From contig NZ_QMEL01000007.1 of the NCBI RefSeq assembly GCF_003390885.1, forward strand, positions 1-64,000: a stretch of DNA of 64,000 bases. The letters run 5' to 3'. The notes beneath the pieces are model-generated. The model did not search any database and had not been told where the DNA came from. It was given only the letters and a program-made list of their open reading frames with translations. Positions 8,158 to 17,550 of the stretch are shown piece by piece; the first letter of the stretch is position 1, and every line of letters starts with the position of its first letter. This DNA is from Pelagibacterium sediminicola (GTDB lineage Bacteria; Pseudomonadota; Alphaproteobacteria; Rhizobiales; Devosiaceae). The position numbers and the translations under genes were made by a program.

Positions 8158-9842
8158 ACGCGTCCGCCGACATCGCGGCCGCGCTCAACCGTCTGGCCGC
8201 CGACGAACCACTGGCCGACCGCGCTGCGCATCTGGAGCGGCTGGCGGGGGGCAGCTTCGACCTGCTGGTCGTGGGGGGCGGCATCACCGGGGCGGGCGTG
8301 GCGCTGGACGCCGTGTCGCGCGGCCTCAGCGTGGCCTTGGTGGAGGGGGGCGATTTCGCCTCGGGCACCTCGTCGCGTTCCTCCAAGATGATCCACGGCG
8401 GCTTCCGCTATCTTCAGACCGGAGATGTCGCGCTGGTGCGCGAATCCTTGCGCGAACGTCATGCGCTGCAACGCAACGCACCGCATCTGGTGCGAGTGAT
8501 GCCCTTCATGATCCCGCTGTTCCTCAAAGGCGGAGTCATCAACCCCAAATTGTCGCGCGCGCTTGGCGGCGCGCTCTGGAGCTATCAACTGGCCGGCGCT
8601 TGGCGGCTTGGACGTCGGCACAAGCGCCTGTCGCATGAGGAAGTCGGGCAGCACATGCCCGCGCTCGACATGGAGCGTATCGGCGCTGGCTATATGTTCT
8701 ACGACCTGCGTGGCGATGATGCGCGCATCGTGTTTGCGGTTCTGGCCAGTGCTGCGGAGCGCGGGGCGGTGGTAGTGAACCACGCACGCTGCATCGGGCT
8801 GTCGGAGATGAAGCATGGTCGCCGTACCGCCCGCATCGAGGTGGATGGCACCACAATCGAGGTCAGCGCCGGTATGGTGGTGAATGCCACCGGAGTCTGG
8901 GCGCAGACATTTCTGGATGGCGTGGGCGTGGATAGCCCGCGTAAGCTGGCGCCGGCCAAGGGTACCCACATTGTGTTGCCCATCGGACTGATGCGCAACG
9001 ATGTTGCCGTCAGCCTGCCCGTGGCCAGCGACCGGCGCACGGTGTCGGTGGTGGATCAAGGCCCCTTCGTCTATGTCGGATCGACCGAGACCACCGATCC
9101 CGCCGATGTCAACGAACCCAGCGTGACGGAAAGCGACCTCACATACATTCTGGATGGGATCAATCGTCATCTGACGCGCAAGATCACGCCCGATGACATC
9201 ACCAGCGGCTGGGCCGGCTTTCGTCCGCTGATCGCCGACGGCAAGAGCGCGCACAGTTCCGATCTGTCGCGTCGTCATTCCATCGAACAGGATGCCGAGG
9301 GCCTGATCACCGTTACCGGCGGCAAGCTGACGACCTATCGCGAGATGGCTGAAGGCACGGTAGATGCAGTCTGCGCGGCGCTGGGCCGCAAGGCAAAATG
9401 CACCACGCGTCAGCTGCGGCTGCACGGCTATTGTCCATCGGCCAGCCACCTCAATGATGGCGAACGTCTGGGCAAACGTTATGGCGACCGGGCGGCCAAG
9501 GTCGAAGAACTTGCGGCGCTCTCGCCCGCTCTGGCCGGGCGCATCACTCCACGCGGTGAAACCATTGTCGCCGAGGCGCTCTGGGGTCTGCGTGCCGAAA
9601 TGGGCGCGTCGCTGGCCGACGTGCTGTTCCGCCGTACCCGGATTGCCACCTATGACGGTCGTGCCGTACTGGCCGATGTCGTCGACATCGCCGCGCGCAT
9701 TGGGCGCGCCGCGGGCTGGACCGATAACCGCATCACCGCTGAAACCGAAACCCTTAAAACCGCGCTGAGGCAGGAACTGGGCGTGCTTGCCTTGTCATTG
9801 CCCCACGTCGCCGACAACTCTTCGAAAGAGGACATCCAATGA
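8154..9842 (+). CDS. FAD-dependent glycerol-3-phosphate dehydrogenase-like protein (GlpD family)
   Basis: 562 residues. The N-terminal dinucleotide-binding motif is LLVVGGGITGAGVALDA (about residues 38-54), followed by the GlpD signature GTSSRSSKMIHGGFRYLQ and, later, a second FAD contact ITVTGGKLTTYREMAE. The C-terminal helical domain typical of respiratory GlpD is present. The family oxidises sn-glycerol 3-phosphate to dihydroxyacetone phosphate and passes electrons to quinone. Sitting between an importer and a glycerol-kinase-like gene it fits that role, though with an ADPS-like neighbour the real substrate could be a substituted glycerol phosphate. Start and stop both overlap neighbours by 4 bp. 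Confidence 0.85.
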   Translation: MNASADIAAALNRLAADEPLADRAAHLERLAGGSFDLLVVGGGITGAGVALDAVSRGLSVALVEGGDFASGTSSRSSKMIHGGFRYLQTGDVALVRESLRERHALQRNAPHLVRVMPFMIPLFLKGGVINPKLSRALGGALWSYQLAGAWRLGRRHKRLSHEEVGQHMPALDMERIGAGYMFYDLRGDDARIVFAVLASAAERGAVVVNHARCIGLSEMKHGRRTARIEVDGTTIEVSAGMVVNATGVWAQTFLDGVGVDSPRKLAPAKGTHIVLPIGLMRNDVAVSLPVASDRRTVSVVDQGPFVYVGSTETTDPADVNEPSVTESDLTYILDGINRHLTRKITPDDITSGWAGFRPLIADGKSAHSSDLSRRHSIEQDAEGLITVTGGKLTTYREMAEGTVDAVCAALGRKAKCTTRQLRLHGYCPSASHLNDGERLGKRYGDRAAKVEELAALSPALAGRITPRGETIVAEALWGLRAEMGASLADVLFRRTRIATYDGRAVLADVVDIAARIGRAAGWTDNRITAETETLKTALRQELGVLALSLPHVADNSSKEDIQ

Positions 9843-11371
9843 GCCGCACTCCAATCGCCATCGCCCCCCGTCAGCCGGCCCAGATTCCAGGGCAACACGG
9901 ACTCAGCGGTGTCATCCCCCGCGAAACCCTGACCGGCCGCGCCGTTGCCGTCGATGACGCTTTCGTGCAGGCACTGGAAGAGGTCTGCACCAAGGTCGAT
10001 GTCGACGACAATTCGCGTACCGATTACGCCCGCGACTGGTGGCCGCTGGGCATGGTCTGGGCCACGACCGGTCATGTGGCGCGTATGCCCGCCGCCGTGG
10101 CGCGGCCTGAAAACACCGAAGAGGTTGCGGCGGTCCTGCGCCTGGCCAACGACGCGGGTATTCCCGTGACAGCGGCAGGCGGGCGTAGCGGCGTCCTCGG
10201 CAACTCGCTGCCGGTTTTCGGCGGCGTGGTGATAGACCTCACGCGGCTTTCCGGCATCACCGACCTGCGCGGCGATGATCTCAGCGTCGATGTGATGGCT
10301 GGCACGTTTGGCGACAGCTTCGAGGAGGCGTTGCAGAAGGAAGGCTTCACCGCGGGGCACTGGCCGCAGTCCATGAAGCTGGCCACAGTGGGCGGCTGGA
10401 TTGCCTGTTCGGGCGCCGGGCAGATGTCCACTCGCTACGGCACCATGGCCGATATCACCCGTGGCGTGACGGCGGTGCTGGCCGATGGCCGGGTGATCGA
10501 GACCTCTCAATTCGCCCATTCGTCTACCGGCCCCGACATGACACAGCTTTTCGTGGGCTCGGAAGGAACTCTGGGGATCATTGTCTCGGCCTGCCTCAAC
10601 ATCCACAAGAAGGCTGAATACACCGAAAGCGGCGCCTGGGCTTTTGACAGCTTCGATGCCGGTGTCGAAGCGATCAAGCGCTTCTCGCAGCGTGGTGCCC
10701 GACCGGCAGTCGTCAGGCTCTATGATGCGACGGAATCGCGGCGCAACTTCGACACCAAGGATCAGCATATCCTCCTGGTGCACGACGAAGGCGATCGCGA
10801 TATCGTGGCCGGTATCATGTCAGTCGTGCGTGCCGAATGTGACGGCAACGCCGGGGATACAGCGCTGGTTGACCGTTGGCTGGCCAATCGCAACAGTGTT
10901 CACGCCCTGGACGACCTGATCCTGGATCGCGCACCCGACACTATGGAAATCACCGCCCCCTGGTCGAAACTGGCCAAGATTTATCATGAGACGACAGCGG
11001 CGATGATGGCGGTGGATGGTACGCGCACGGCGACGGCGCACATCTCGCACGCCTATCCCGGGTCCGCAGGCCTCTACTTCATGTTCGGCGGTCGCCCTGA
11101 GCTCGAAGATCGCCCGCGCTGGTACCGCGATGTCTGGAATGCCGGGGCGCGTACGGTGCTCACGCATGGCGGCAACCTGGCCCATCACCATGGTATCGGC
11201 CTGCAACGCGCCCGTCTGATGGGCGAGTCTATGGGTAGCAGCATGGAGGCGATGCAGGCGGTGAAGGATGCGCTCGATCCCAAGGGTATCCTGAATCCCG
11301 GCAAGCTGGGCCTGAAAAATCCCTTCGGCCCAACTCCGGACTGGGCTGACAAGGCCGCGCTCAAGGCATGA
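9839..11371 (+). CDS. FAD-binding oxidoreductase, alkylglycerone-phosphate synthase-like
   Basis: 510 residues with an N-terminal PCMH-type FAD domain (RPENTEEVAAVLRLANDAGIPVTAAGG, then SVDVMAG and LATVGGWIACSGAGQMSTRYG) and a C-terminal FAD-oxidase domain. The segment THGGNLAHHHGIG matches the His-rich loop that is characteristic of alkyldihydroxyacetonephosphate synthase, where it contacts substrate. That family swaps the acyl group of acyl-DHAP for an alkyl chain, forming an ether. D-lactate/glycolate oxidases share the fold but lack this loop. Its place after a GlpD-like enzyme and before a glycerol-kinase-like one suggests chemistry on a DHAP-type intermediate; the direction (making or breaking the bond) is inference. 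Confidence 0.8.
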   Translation: MSRTPIAIAPRQPAQIPGQHGLSGVIPRETLTGRAVAVDDAFVQALEEVCTKVDVDDNSRTDYARDWWPLGMVWATTGHVARMPAAVARPENTEEVAAVLRLANDAGIPVTAAGGRSGVLGNSLPVFGGVVIDLTRLSGITDLRGDDLSVDVMAGTFGDSFEEALQKEGFTAGHWPQSMKLATVGGWIACSGAGQMSTRYGTMADITRGVTAVLADGRVIETSQFAHSSTGPDMTQLFVGSEGTLGIIVSACLNIHKKAEYTESGAWAFDSFDAGVEAIKRFSQRGARPAVVRLYDATESRRNFDTKDQHILLVHDEGDRDIVAGIMSVVRAECDGNAGDTALVDRWLANRNSVHALDDLILDRAPDTMEITAPWSKLAKIYHETTAAMMAVDGTRTATAHISHAYPGSAGLYFMFGGRPELEDRPRWYRDVWNAGARTVLTHGGNLAHHHGIGLQRARLMGESMGSSMEAMQAVKDALDPKGILNPGKLGLKNPFGPTPDWADKAALKA

Positions 11372-12813
11372 GCCACAAGGTTCCCTACGTCCTGGTCATC
11401 GATCTCGGCACCACCAGCCTGCGATTGTCGGTGGTGGACGCTACCGGCGCCGTCTGCGCCTGGCGTCAGAGCGTCGTGCCCGAAACCCGCGATGGCGAAG
11501 GGTTGTCCTGGGACGGGGGGGCGCTGGCCGCGCATGCCCTGGCGCATGCGCGCGCACTGGCTACGGACTGGGCGCTGGCGGGCGTCGCCATCGCCAACCA
11601 GCGAGCAACCGCCCTGATCTGGGATGCGGCCAGCGGCAGGCCCCTTGGCCCTGTCCTGTCGTGGTCCGACACCCGCACCCGTGACCTGGATCGTGCGCAG
11701 CGCATGCGGGGAGTTCGCTTCGTGCCGGGGCTGTCGGCATCCAAATGGCGCTGGCTTCTCGATGCCGCCGACCCCGACGGCAGCCGCGCAAAGGCGGGTA
11801 AATTGCGGATCGGCACGCTGGAATCCTGGCTGATCTGGGTGCTGAGCGATGGCGCCGTCCATGTCAGCGACCACGTCAATGCCTCCCATACCGGGTTGTT
11901 CGACCTGGCGACGCTGGATTGGGACCATGCCCTTGCACGCGAGCTGGATTTCGATCCGTCGCTTCTGCCGCGCCCCGTCTGCAACCTGCCCGAGGGCATC
12001 GTCGCCCGGGCTCTCCCCGGTGCGCCGCCCATCCTGGCGGTGATCGGCGATCAGCAGGCCTCGCTCTACGGACAGGGCTGCACCGAACCGGGCATGGCCA
12101 AGATCACTTTCGGCACCTCGGGCGTGCTCAACATGGTGCTGGGCAATGCGCCCTTCGCCAGTCCCTCGCGCGCCGCCTTCGGCAATGTCGCGCTGAGCCT
12201 GCCCGATGCGGTCAGCTTCGGCACCGAGGCATCGGTCATGTCGGCGGGCAGTTCGGTGGAATGGCTGATCCGGCTGGGCGTGCTACCCGAAGCGGCGGCC
12301 ATCGATCGCCTCGTCGATCCCGCCATGCGCAGCGATACGCTGTTCGTCGCGGCGTTGCACGGGCTGGGCGTGCCGCATTGGCAGCCGCATGCGCGGGCGA
12401 CCTTCTTCGGCCTGTCGGACGCCACCGGCCCTGCCGAGATGACGCGTGCCGTGCTCGACAGCATCGCGGCAGGAACCGCCGACGTGATCGAGCATATGGA
12501 ACAGGCGGTGGGCCGGCGGCTGGACCGCATCAGCATCGACGGTGGCTTGACCCGCAGCCATGCCTTCTGTGCCATTCTCGCCGCCACCGTAGAGCGCCCG
12601 CTGCACCGGACCCCGGTTGCCGAAGCCACGACTCGCGGCGCTGCCCTGCTGGCCCTGCGGGCTTTGGGGCTTCCCTCGCCGCCGGACGAGGAGACGCCGC
12701 GCCTCGCCGCACCCAGGGGCACGCTGCCGGCCGACCGCGCCGGCTGGCAGGAGGCTGTGGCGCTGACCCTTGAGCACACGAAAAACCGCAAGACACGGAA
12801 TCTGAAAGGATAG
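11368..12813 (+). CDS. FGGY-family carbohydrate kinase, glycerol kinase-like
   Basis: 481 residues with the actin-like ATPase fold: phosphate 1 motif VIDLGTTSLRLSVVD at the N terminus, a NQRATALIWD segment, IGDQQASLYGQGCTEPGMAK ending in KITFGTSG, and the adenosine motif ISIDGGLTRSHAF. Several of these match glycerol kinase better than xylulokinase (for example the NASHTGLFDLATLDWD region). It is shorter and divergent from housekeeping GlpK, so glycerol or a substituted glycerol is the likely but unproven substrate. ATGA overlap with the gene before. Confidence 0.8.
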   Translation: MSHKVPYVLVIDLGTTSLRLSVVDATGAVCAWRQSVVPETRDGEGLSWDGGALAAHALAHARALATDWALAGVAIANQRATALIWDAASGRPLGPVLSWSDTRTRDLDRAQRMRGVRFVPGLSASKWRWLLDAADPDGSRAKAGKLRIGTLESWLIWVLSDGAVHVSDHVNASHTGLFDLATLDWDHALARELDFDPSLLPRPVCNLPEGIVARALPGAPPILAVIGDQQASLYGQGCTEPGMAKITFGTSGVLNMVLGNAPFASPSRAAFGNVALSLPDAVSFGTEASVMSAGSSVEWLIRLGVLPEAAAIDRLVDPAMRSDTLFVAALHGLGVPHWQPHARATFFGLSDATGPAEMTRAVLDSIAAGTADVIEHMEQAVGRRLDRISIDGGLTRSHAFCAILAATVERPLHRTPVAEATTRGAALLALRALGLPSPPDEETPRLAAPRGTLPADRAGWQEAVALTLEHTKNRKTRNLKG

Positions 12814-12816
12814 TCC

Positions 12817-14214
12817 ATGAACACCCACGATACCGCCCTTGTGAACGGCAAGATCGTCCCCCTGCATGGGAGCCGCGAACGGCATCTGGCCAGCCCGCTG
12901 ACTGGACGGGATGACCGCAGCACGCGTCATGGCGACGAGATCGACATCGATACCGCTGTGCTGGCCGCCCGCGCCGCCTTCATCGCCTGGGGCCAGAGCG
13001 ACGCCGACACCCGCCGCAAAGCGATCGAGGGGCTGGCCGCGAGAATCGAGGCACGCGCCGACGATCTGGCCGAGGCCATCAACGCCGAGGTCGGTACCCC
13101 GGAAAAGATCGCGCGCGCCGTGCAGGCAGGCCTGCCGGTGCATGTGCTCCGTGGCTTTGTCGCTGATCTGGACGCTGCGCTGGCCGATGAAACCATCGCC
13201 CATTCCACTGTGCAATATCGCCCCCTCGGCGTGATTGGCGCGATCACGCCCTGGAACTATCCGCTACATCAGGCAATGGCCAAGATCGGAGCGGCGCTGG
13301 CGGCGGGCTGTACCATGGTGCTGAAGCCATCTGACCTGACGCCCCGCACCAATGCGCTGATGATGGAGATCCTGGCCGAGACCGTGCCCGCGGGTGTGAT
13401 CAACGTGGTTCCGGGCGACGCCCAGACCGGTGCGGTGCTGGTCGATCATCCAGGTATCGACGCCGTGTCCTTCACCGGCTCGGTCGAAGGGGGACGTGCA
13501 GTGGCGCAAGCGGCGGCCAGAGCGCTCAAACCCTGTGCGCTGGAACTGGGAGGCAAGTCGGCGGGTATCTTGCTGGACGATGCCGATACCGAAATTGCGC
13601 TGAAGGCGATGGTAAATGGCGGGCTATTGAACAGCGGGCAGACCTGCAACGCCCTGACCCGCATCCTGGTGCCGCATGCCAAGATTGACGAAGCCGCAGC
13701 GCAGGTGGGCGCGCTGGCCGACAAGATGGCGTCGCGTCTCGGCCCGGTGATCTCCAAGGAGCAATACGAACGCGTGCAGGCGTTCATCGAACGTGCGCAG
13801 AAGGACGATGCCGTGACCCTGATCGCTGGTGGCACCGGGCATCCTGATGGCAGAGACGCCGGTTATTTCGTGCGCCCCACCGTGTTCCTGTCCAGGGACG
13901 GGAATGCTGAGATCGTACAGGACGAAGTCTTTGGTCCCGTCCTTGTCGTGCTGGGCTACAGGGATGACGAGGAGGCGGTGGCGCTGGCGAACGGCACTGA
14001 CTATGGCCTTGCCGCAGCAGTCTGGGGTAGCGACCAAGCACGCGTCGAGGCGATTACTCGCCGCCTGCGTGCCGGCCAGATCGACGTGAACGGCGCGCCG
14101 TTCAATCCGCGCGCGCCTTTCGGGGGCTTCAGCAAGTCCGGCAGTGGGCGCGAGATGGGCCTGCACGGTATCCGCGAGTTCCAGCGGCCCGTGTCCATCC
14201 AGCATAAGGACTGA
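12817..14214 (+). CDS. NAD(P)-dependent aldehyde dehydrogenase
   Basis: 465 residues, a normal-length ALDH. Substrate and cofactor motifs are in order: ITPWNYPLHQAMAKIGAALA with the KPSD nucleotide-binding lysine, LELGGKSAG with the general-base Glu, and SGQTCNALTR with the catalytic Cys near residue 275, followed by DEVFGPVL. It would oxidise an aldehyde to the acid that the first gene's synthetase could activate. The iron alcohol dehydrogenase downstream could supply the aldehyde. Begins 3 nt after the kinase stop. Confidence 0.88.
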   Translation: MNTHDTALVNGKIVPLHGSRERHLASPLTGRDDRSTRHGDEIDIDTAVLAARAAFIAWGQSDADTRRKAIEGLAARIEARADDLAEAINAEVGTPEKIARAVQAGLPVHVLRGFVADLDAALADETIAHSTVQYRPLGVIGAITPWNYPLHQAMAKIGAALAAGCTMVLKPSDLTPRTNALMMEILAETVPAGVINVVPGDAQTGAVLVDHPGIDAVSFTGSVEGGRAVAQAAARALKPCALELGGKSAGILLDDADTEIALKAMVNGGLLNSGQTCNALTRILVPHAKIDEAAAQVGALADKMASRLGPVISKEQYERVQAFIERAQKDDAVTLIAGGTGHPDGRDAGYFVRPTVFLSRDGNAEIVQDEVFGPVLVVLGYRDDEEAVALANGTDYGLAAAVWGSDQARVEAITRRLRAGQIDVNGAPFNPRAPFGGFSKSGSGREMGLHGIREFQRPVSIQHKD

Positions 14215-14219
14215 GCGAC

Positions 14220-15020
14220 TTGAGCGAGCAACACACTATCCTCGAAACTGTTGAGGCCGGTATCGCGCGGCTGACACTGAACCGGCCGGAAGCAATGAAC
14301 ACCATGACGCCGTCTTTCCTTGACGACGTGCTGGCGAAACTGGAAGGAATTGCTGATGATGACGCGATCCGTGTCCTGATCCTGACAGGGGCAGGGCGTG
14401 CCTTCTGCGCCGGAGGGGATCTAAAGCGCGGCCCGGGCGGCGCTGTAGCGGGTGACCCGCCGCTTTCCTCACAGATAGGCCGGCTGCGCAACTTCATGCG
14501 GTCTTCGCAGCTGTTGCGCGACATGCCCAAAATCACGATTGCCGCGATCAACGGCGCCTGCGCCGGGGCAGGATTTTCCTGGGCCTGCGCTAGCGATATC
14601 CGGCTTGCCTCGAACAAGGCGCGGTTTGCCACGGCATTCCGCAACGCAGGGCTCTCGGGCGATTTCGGCGGCACCTGGCTGTTACCGCGCATCATTGGCG
14701 CCGGGCGAGCGCGCGACCTTTACCTGCGATCGAAACCGATCACGGCGCAGGAGGCGCTGGCGATGGGGCTGGTGTCCTCTGTCCACGACCCTGACGAACT
14801 AATGGAGGCAGTCATGGAAGTGGCGCGTGATCTGGCCGCAGCGGCCCCTCTGGCGCTGCCGCTGATCAAGCGAAATCTCAACGATGCCGATGAAATCGGC
14901 TTCGCAGAGGCGCTTGACCGGGAGGCGCGCCGCCACAGTGAAATGGTTGCCACCACCGACGGCATCGAGGCTGCGCTGGCCTTTAGCGAAAAACGGCAAC
15001 CGATATGGAGCGGGAAATGA
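14220..15020 (+). CDS. enoyl-CoA hydratase/isomerase family protein (first of a pair)
   Basis: 266 residues of the crotonase fold. The start must be TTG 14220 (AAGGA upstream): the first ATG, 14295, would cut off the conserved first strand ARLTLNRPEAMNTM. Oxyanion-hole segments are FCAGGDLKRGP and NGACAGAGFSWACASD. Family members hydrate or isomerise enoyl-CoA esters. The stop overlaps the ATG of a second paralogue by ATGA. Confidence 0.85.
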   Translation: MSEQHTILETVEAGIARLTLNRPEAMNTMTPSFLDDVLAKLEGIADDDAIRVLILTGAGRAFCAGGDLKRGPGGAVAGDPPLSSQIGRLRNFMRSSQLLRDMPKITIAAINGACAGAGFSWACASDIRLASNKARFATAFRNAGLSGDFGGTWLLPRIIGAGRARDLYLRSKPITAQEALAMGLVSSVHDPDELMEAVMEVARDLAAAAPLALPLIKRNLNDADEIGFAEALDREARRHSEMVATTDGIEAALAFSEKRQPIWSGK

Positions 15021-15775
15021 GTGTCGATCTGACCACGAACAGCACGGGCACCGTCGCCACAGTGACCCTCAATCGCCCCGAGGCGTTGAACGCCATGACG
15101 GTGCAGGCGCTGCGCGAAGTGGGCGATGCTTTCCAGCAGGCCGACCGCGAGGGCGCACGCATCATCCTGCTTCGCGGGGCGGGGCGGTCGTTCTGTGCCG
15201 GGGCGGATCGCAAACAGTATCCCGGCTACAAGTCCAGCGAAAAGGACGAAGGTGTCGCCCAGCATGCCATCGAGATCGGCATTCAGCTCAAGCGTGCCTT
15301 GATGAACGTCAACGCCATGACCGTGGCACAGGTGCATGGGCATGCGGTGGGCGGCGGGCTGGTCATGGCCATGTGCTGCGATATGCGTTTTGCCGCAGAG
15401 GATGCGAAGCTGTCGCTCCCCGAACTTAAGCTGGCGCTGCCTCTTGGCTGGGGCGCGCTTTACCGACTTATCGAACTGGTGGGCACAACGCGGGCTTGGT
15501 CGATGCTGGCTGGGTTCGAGGTTCTGTCGGGCCGCCAGGGCGTCGAGGCCGGACTGATGTCTGACGCTTTCGCACCCGACGAGCTCGAAGAGCAGGTGCG
15601 GGAGCGCATCGAAAACTTGTTGGAGATAGACGCCGAGGCCCTCTTTCTGACAAAACGTCAATTCCGGGCTATTACGGCACGTGCCTCGTTTGGCAATCTC
15701 GAGGATATCGATGGGGCACTTCTGCTCGGCCCGCTGCGTGGCCTGAACGTGCGGGAGAAATTCGCAGGATTATGA
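15017..15775 (+). CDS. enoyl-CoA hydratase/isomerase family protein (second of a pair)
   Basis: 252 residues from ATG 15017, chosen over ATG 15005 because it makes an ATGA overlap with the previous gene and follows GAGCGGGA. Crotonase motifs: TLNRPEALNAM, FCAGADRKQYPG and HGHAVGGGLVMAMCCDMRFA. It is clearly diverged from the preceding paralogue, so the two probably catalyse different steps (hydratase versus isomerase or hydrolase). No acyl-CoA dehydrogenase or thiolase is encoded in the operon. Confidence 0.85.
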   Translation: MSVDLTTNSTGTVATVTLNRPEALNAMTVQALREVGDAFQQADREGARIILLRGAGRSFCAGADRKQYPGYKSSEKDEGVAQHAIEIGIQLKRALMNVNAMTVAQVHGHAVGGGLVMAMCCDMRFAAEDAKLSLPELKLALPLGWGALYRLIELVGTTRAWSMLAGFEVLSGRQGVEAGLMSDAFAPDELEEQVRERIENLLEIDAEALFLTKRQFRAITARASFGNLEDIDGALLLGPLRGLNVREKFAGL

Positions 15776-15789
15776 AGAGGACGTAGACT

Positions 15790-16395
15790 ATGCCTGCCAA
15801 GATCGCATCCCACCATGAACAGACAGTTTCTGCGGCTAAGGTCGAGGAAGCCGTACTGGACATGATCGAGCATCAGGGCGTGTTGAATGGCATCAACCTG
15901 AACGATGTGGCAAAGGTCGCCGGCGTGAGCCGGACGCTGGTATATCATCATTTCGGAACACGCCGCGGGCTCTTGCGGTCGGCCATCAAGCATGAGTTGC
16001 AAAGGCGACATGTGCAGACCAAGACGCCCAGCGAACCCATGCGCCTGGGAGCGCGGGTGGTGCATGGTTTGCGGACGTTGCTGGCAAGCGGATCCTGGCT
16101 GCGGCTGACGGTGTTGTTGCATCTGGACGGCTCAAACGCGCCGCGCCTGATGCCCAATGCAGAGACCACGTTGTTACAACTCGAACGTGACGACGCGCTT
16201 GGTCTTATCCGGAAAACCGATGACCTGCCGGCACTCCATGCCAGTTATGCCGCCGCAGTCTATGGTTACGCCTTGTTCCGCGAAATCTTCGCACGCGATC
16301 TGGATATCAAGGTCGAGGAGCTGGACGAGCGGATCGCCGCACAACTCGAACAACTCTACGATCCCACCTCGCCCCAGCGCAATTCGGGAACCTGA
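15790..16395 (+). CDS. TetR/AcrR-family transcriptional regulator
   Basis: 201 residues. The N-terminal HTH is typical (LDMIEHQGVLNGINLNDVAKVAGVSRTLVYHHFG split over residues 24-57), with an all-helical ligand-binding C-terminal half. GAGGACG precedes the ATG. Lying inside the operon, it is the obvious local regulator; the inverted repeat overlapping the promoter at 2074-2102 is a candidate operator. Ligand unknown, plausibly the transported compound or an acyl-CoA. Confidence 0.87.
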   Translation: MPAKIASHHEQTVSAAKVEEAVLDMIEHQGVLNGINLNDVAKVAGVSRTLVYHHFGTRRGLLRSAIKHELQRRHVQTKTPSEPMRLGARVVHGLRTLLASGSWLRLTVLLHLDGSNAPRLMPNAETTLLQLERDDALGLIRKTDDLPALHASYAAAVYGYALFREIFARDLDIKVEELDERIAAQLEQLYDPTSPQRNSGT

Positions 16396-16398
16396 GGA

Positions 16399-17550
16399 AT
16401 GAAACCTTTCACGTTCGACACCACGCCCTCAGTCCGGTTCGGCCCGGGCCTGCTTGACCATCTCGGCGAATTTGCGGCCGGTCTGCTTGGCAAACGAATC
16501 ATCATCGTGACCGACCCGGGGATGATGGCCACGGACATGCCCGCCCGCACCGAGCGCGCGCTGCGGGTTGCGGGGGCCGAAGTGGAGGTGTTTCACGACG
16601 TCACCGCTGATCCCGGGGAAAGCGTGGTGATCTGCGCACGCGATGCGATGCGCGACATGAAGGCGAGCGGCGTGGTGGGGCTTGGCGGGGGCTCGTCGCT
16701 GGATGTGGCCAAGTTGGCGGCAGCGTTGACAGCCAGCGGGGCGGATTTGGCCGCCAGCTATGGCATTGGCAACCTGCCTGCCGGGCGGCTTCCCTTGGTC
16801 GCGGTGCCCACTACTGCGGGCACCGGATCCGAGGTGACGCCGATCGCCATCGTCACTACCGGCGAGAATGAGAAATCGGGCGTGGTCAGCCCAGTCCTGC
16901 TGCCCGACCTGGCGGTGCTCGATCCGGAAACAACGCGGGGGTTGCCGCCGCATGTGACCGCCGCAACGGGGATCGATGCCATAGTGCATGCCATAGAGTC
17001 CCATTGCTCGGCGAGTCTCAACAACAATCCCGTCTCCCGCGCCCTTGCACGCGAGGCGCTGCACCTCATGGGTCGAGCCTTGGAAGCAGCGGTGCATGAC
17101 CCCAGTGACATGGACGCGCGTTCGGACATGATGCTCGGCGCGCATCTGGCAGGGCAGGCTTTTGCAAATTCGCCCGTCGCAGCGGTGCATGCGCTGGCCT
17201 ATCCCATTGGTGGGCGGTACAAGTTGCCTCATGGCCTGTCCAATGCACTGGTCTTGCCGCATGTGTTGCGCTTCAACGCTGAAACTGCGCCGGAGGCCTA
17301 TGCCGAAATTGCACCGATCCTGTTTCCCAGATTGGCCGGCGTGGAGGATATCGCCCATGGCTTTTGCGACGCGCTGGCCGAGCTGGCCGCACGTTGCGGG
17401 CTGCCGCTTCGCCTGCGCGATGTGGGGATAGGGCGCGATGGCCTTTTAGACATGGCGAAGGACGCGATGAACCAGACGCGCCTTCTGATGAACAATCCCC
17501 GCGAATTGCACGAAGCGGATGCACTGAAAATATACGAGGCAGCATGGTAG
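16399..17550 (+). CDS. iron-containing (group III) alcohol dehydrogenase
   Basis: 383 residues. NAD-binding GLGGGSSLDVAK (about residues 94-105), TTAGTGSEVTPIAI, and the metal-site region GIDAIVHAIESHCS plus HALAYPIGGRYKLPHG, whose Asp/His residues ligate Fe2+. Enzymes of this type interconvert alcohols and aldehydes or lactaldehyde/1,2-diols with NAD(P). It lies 4 nt after the TetR gene and fits upstream of the operon's aldehyde dehydrogenase. Confidence 0.88.
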   Translation: MKPFTFDTTPSVRFGPGLLDHLGEFAAGLLGKRIIIVTDPGMMATDMPARTERALRVAGAEVEVFHDVTADPGESVVICARDAMRDMKASGVVGLGGGSSLDVAKLAAALTASGADLAASYGIGNLPAGRLPLVAVPTTAGTGSEVTPIAIVTTGENEKSGVVSPVLLPDLAVLDPETTRGLPPHVTAATGIDAIVHAIESHCSASLNNNPVSRALAREALHLMGRALEAAVHDPSDMDARSDMMLGAHLAGQAFANSPVAAVHALAYPIGGRYKLPHGLSNALVLPHVLRFNAETAPEAYAEIAPILFPRLAGVEDIAHGFCDALAELAARCGLPLRLRDVGIGRDGLLDMAKDAMNQTRLLMNNPRELHEADALKIYEAAW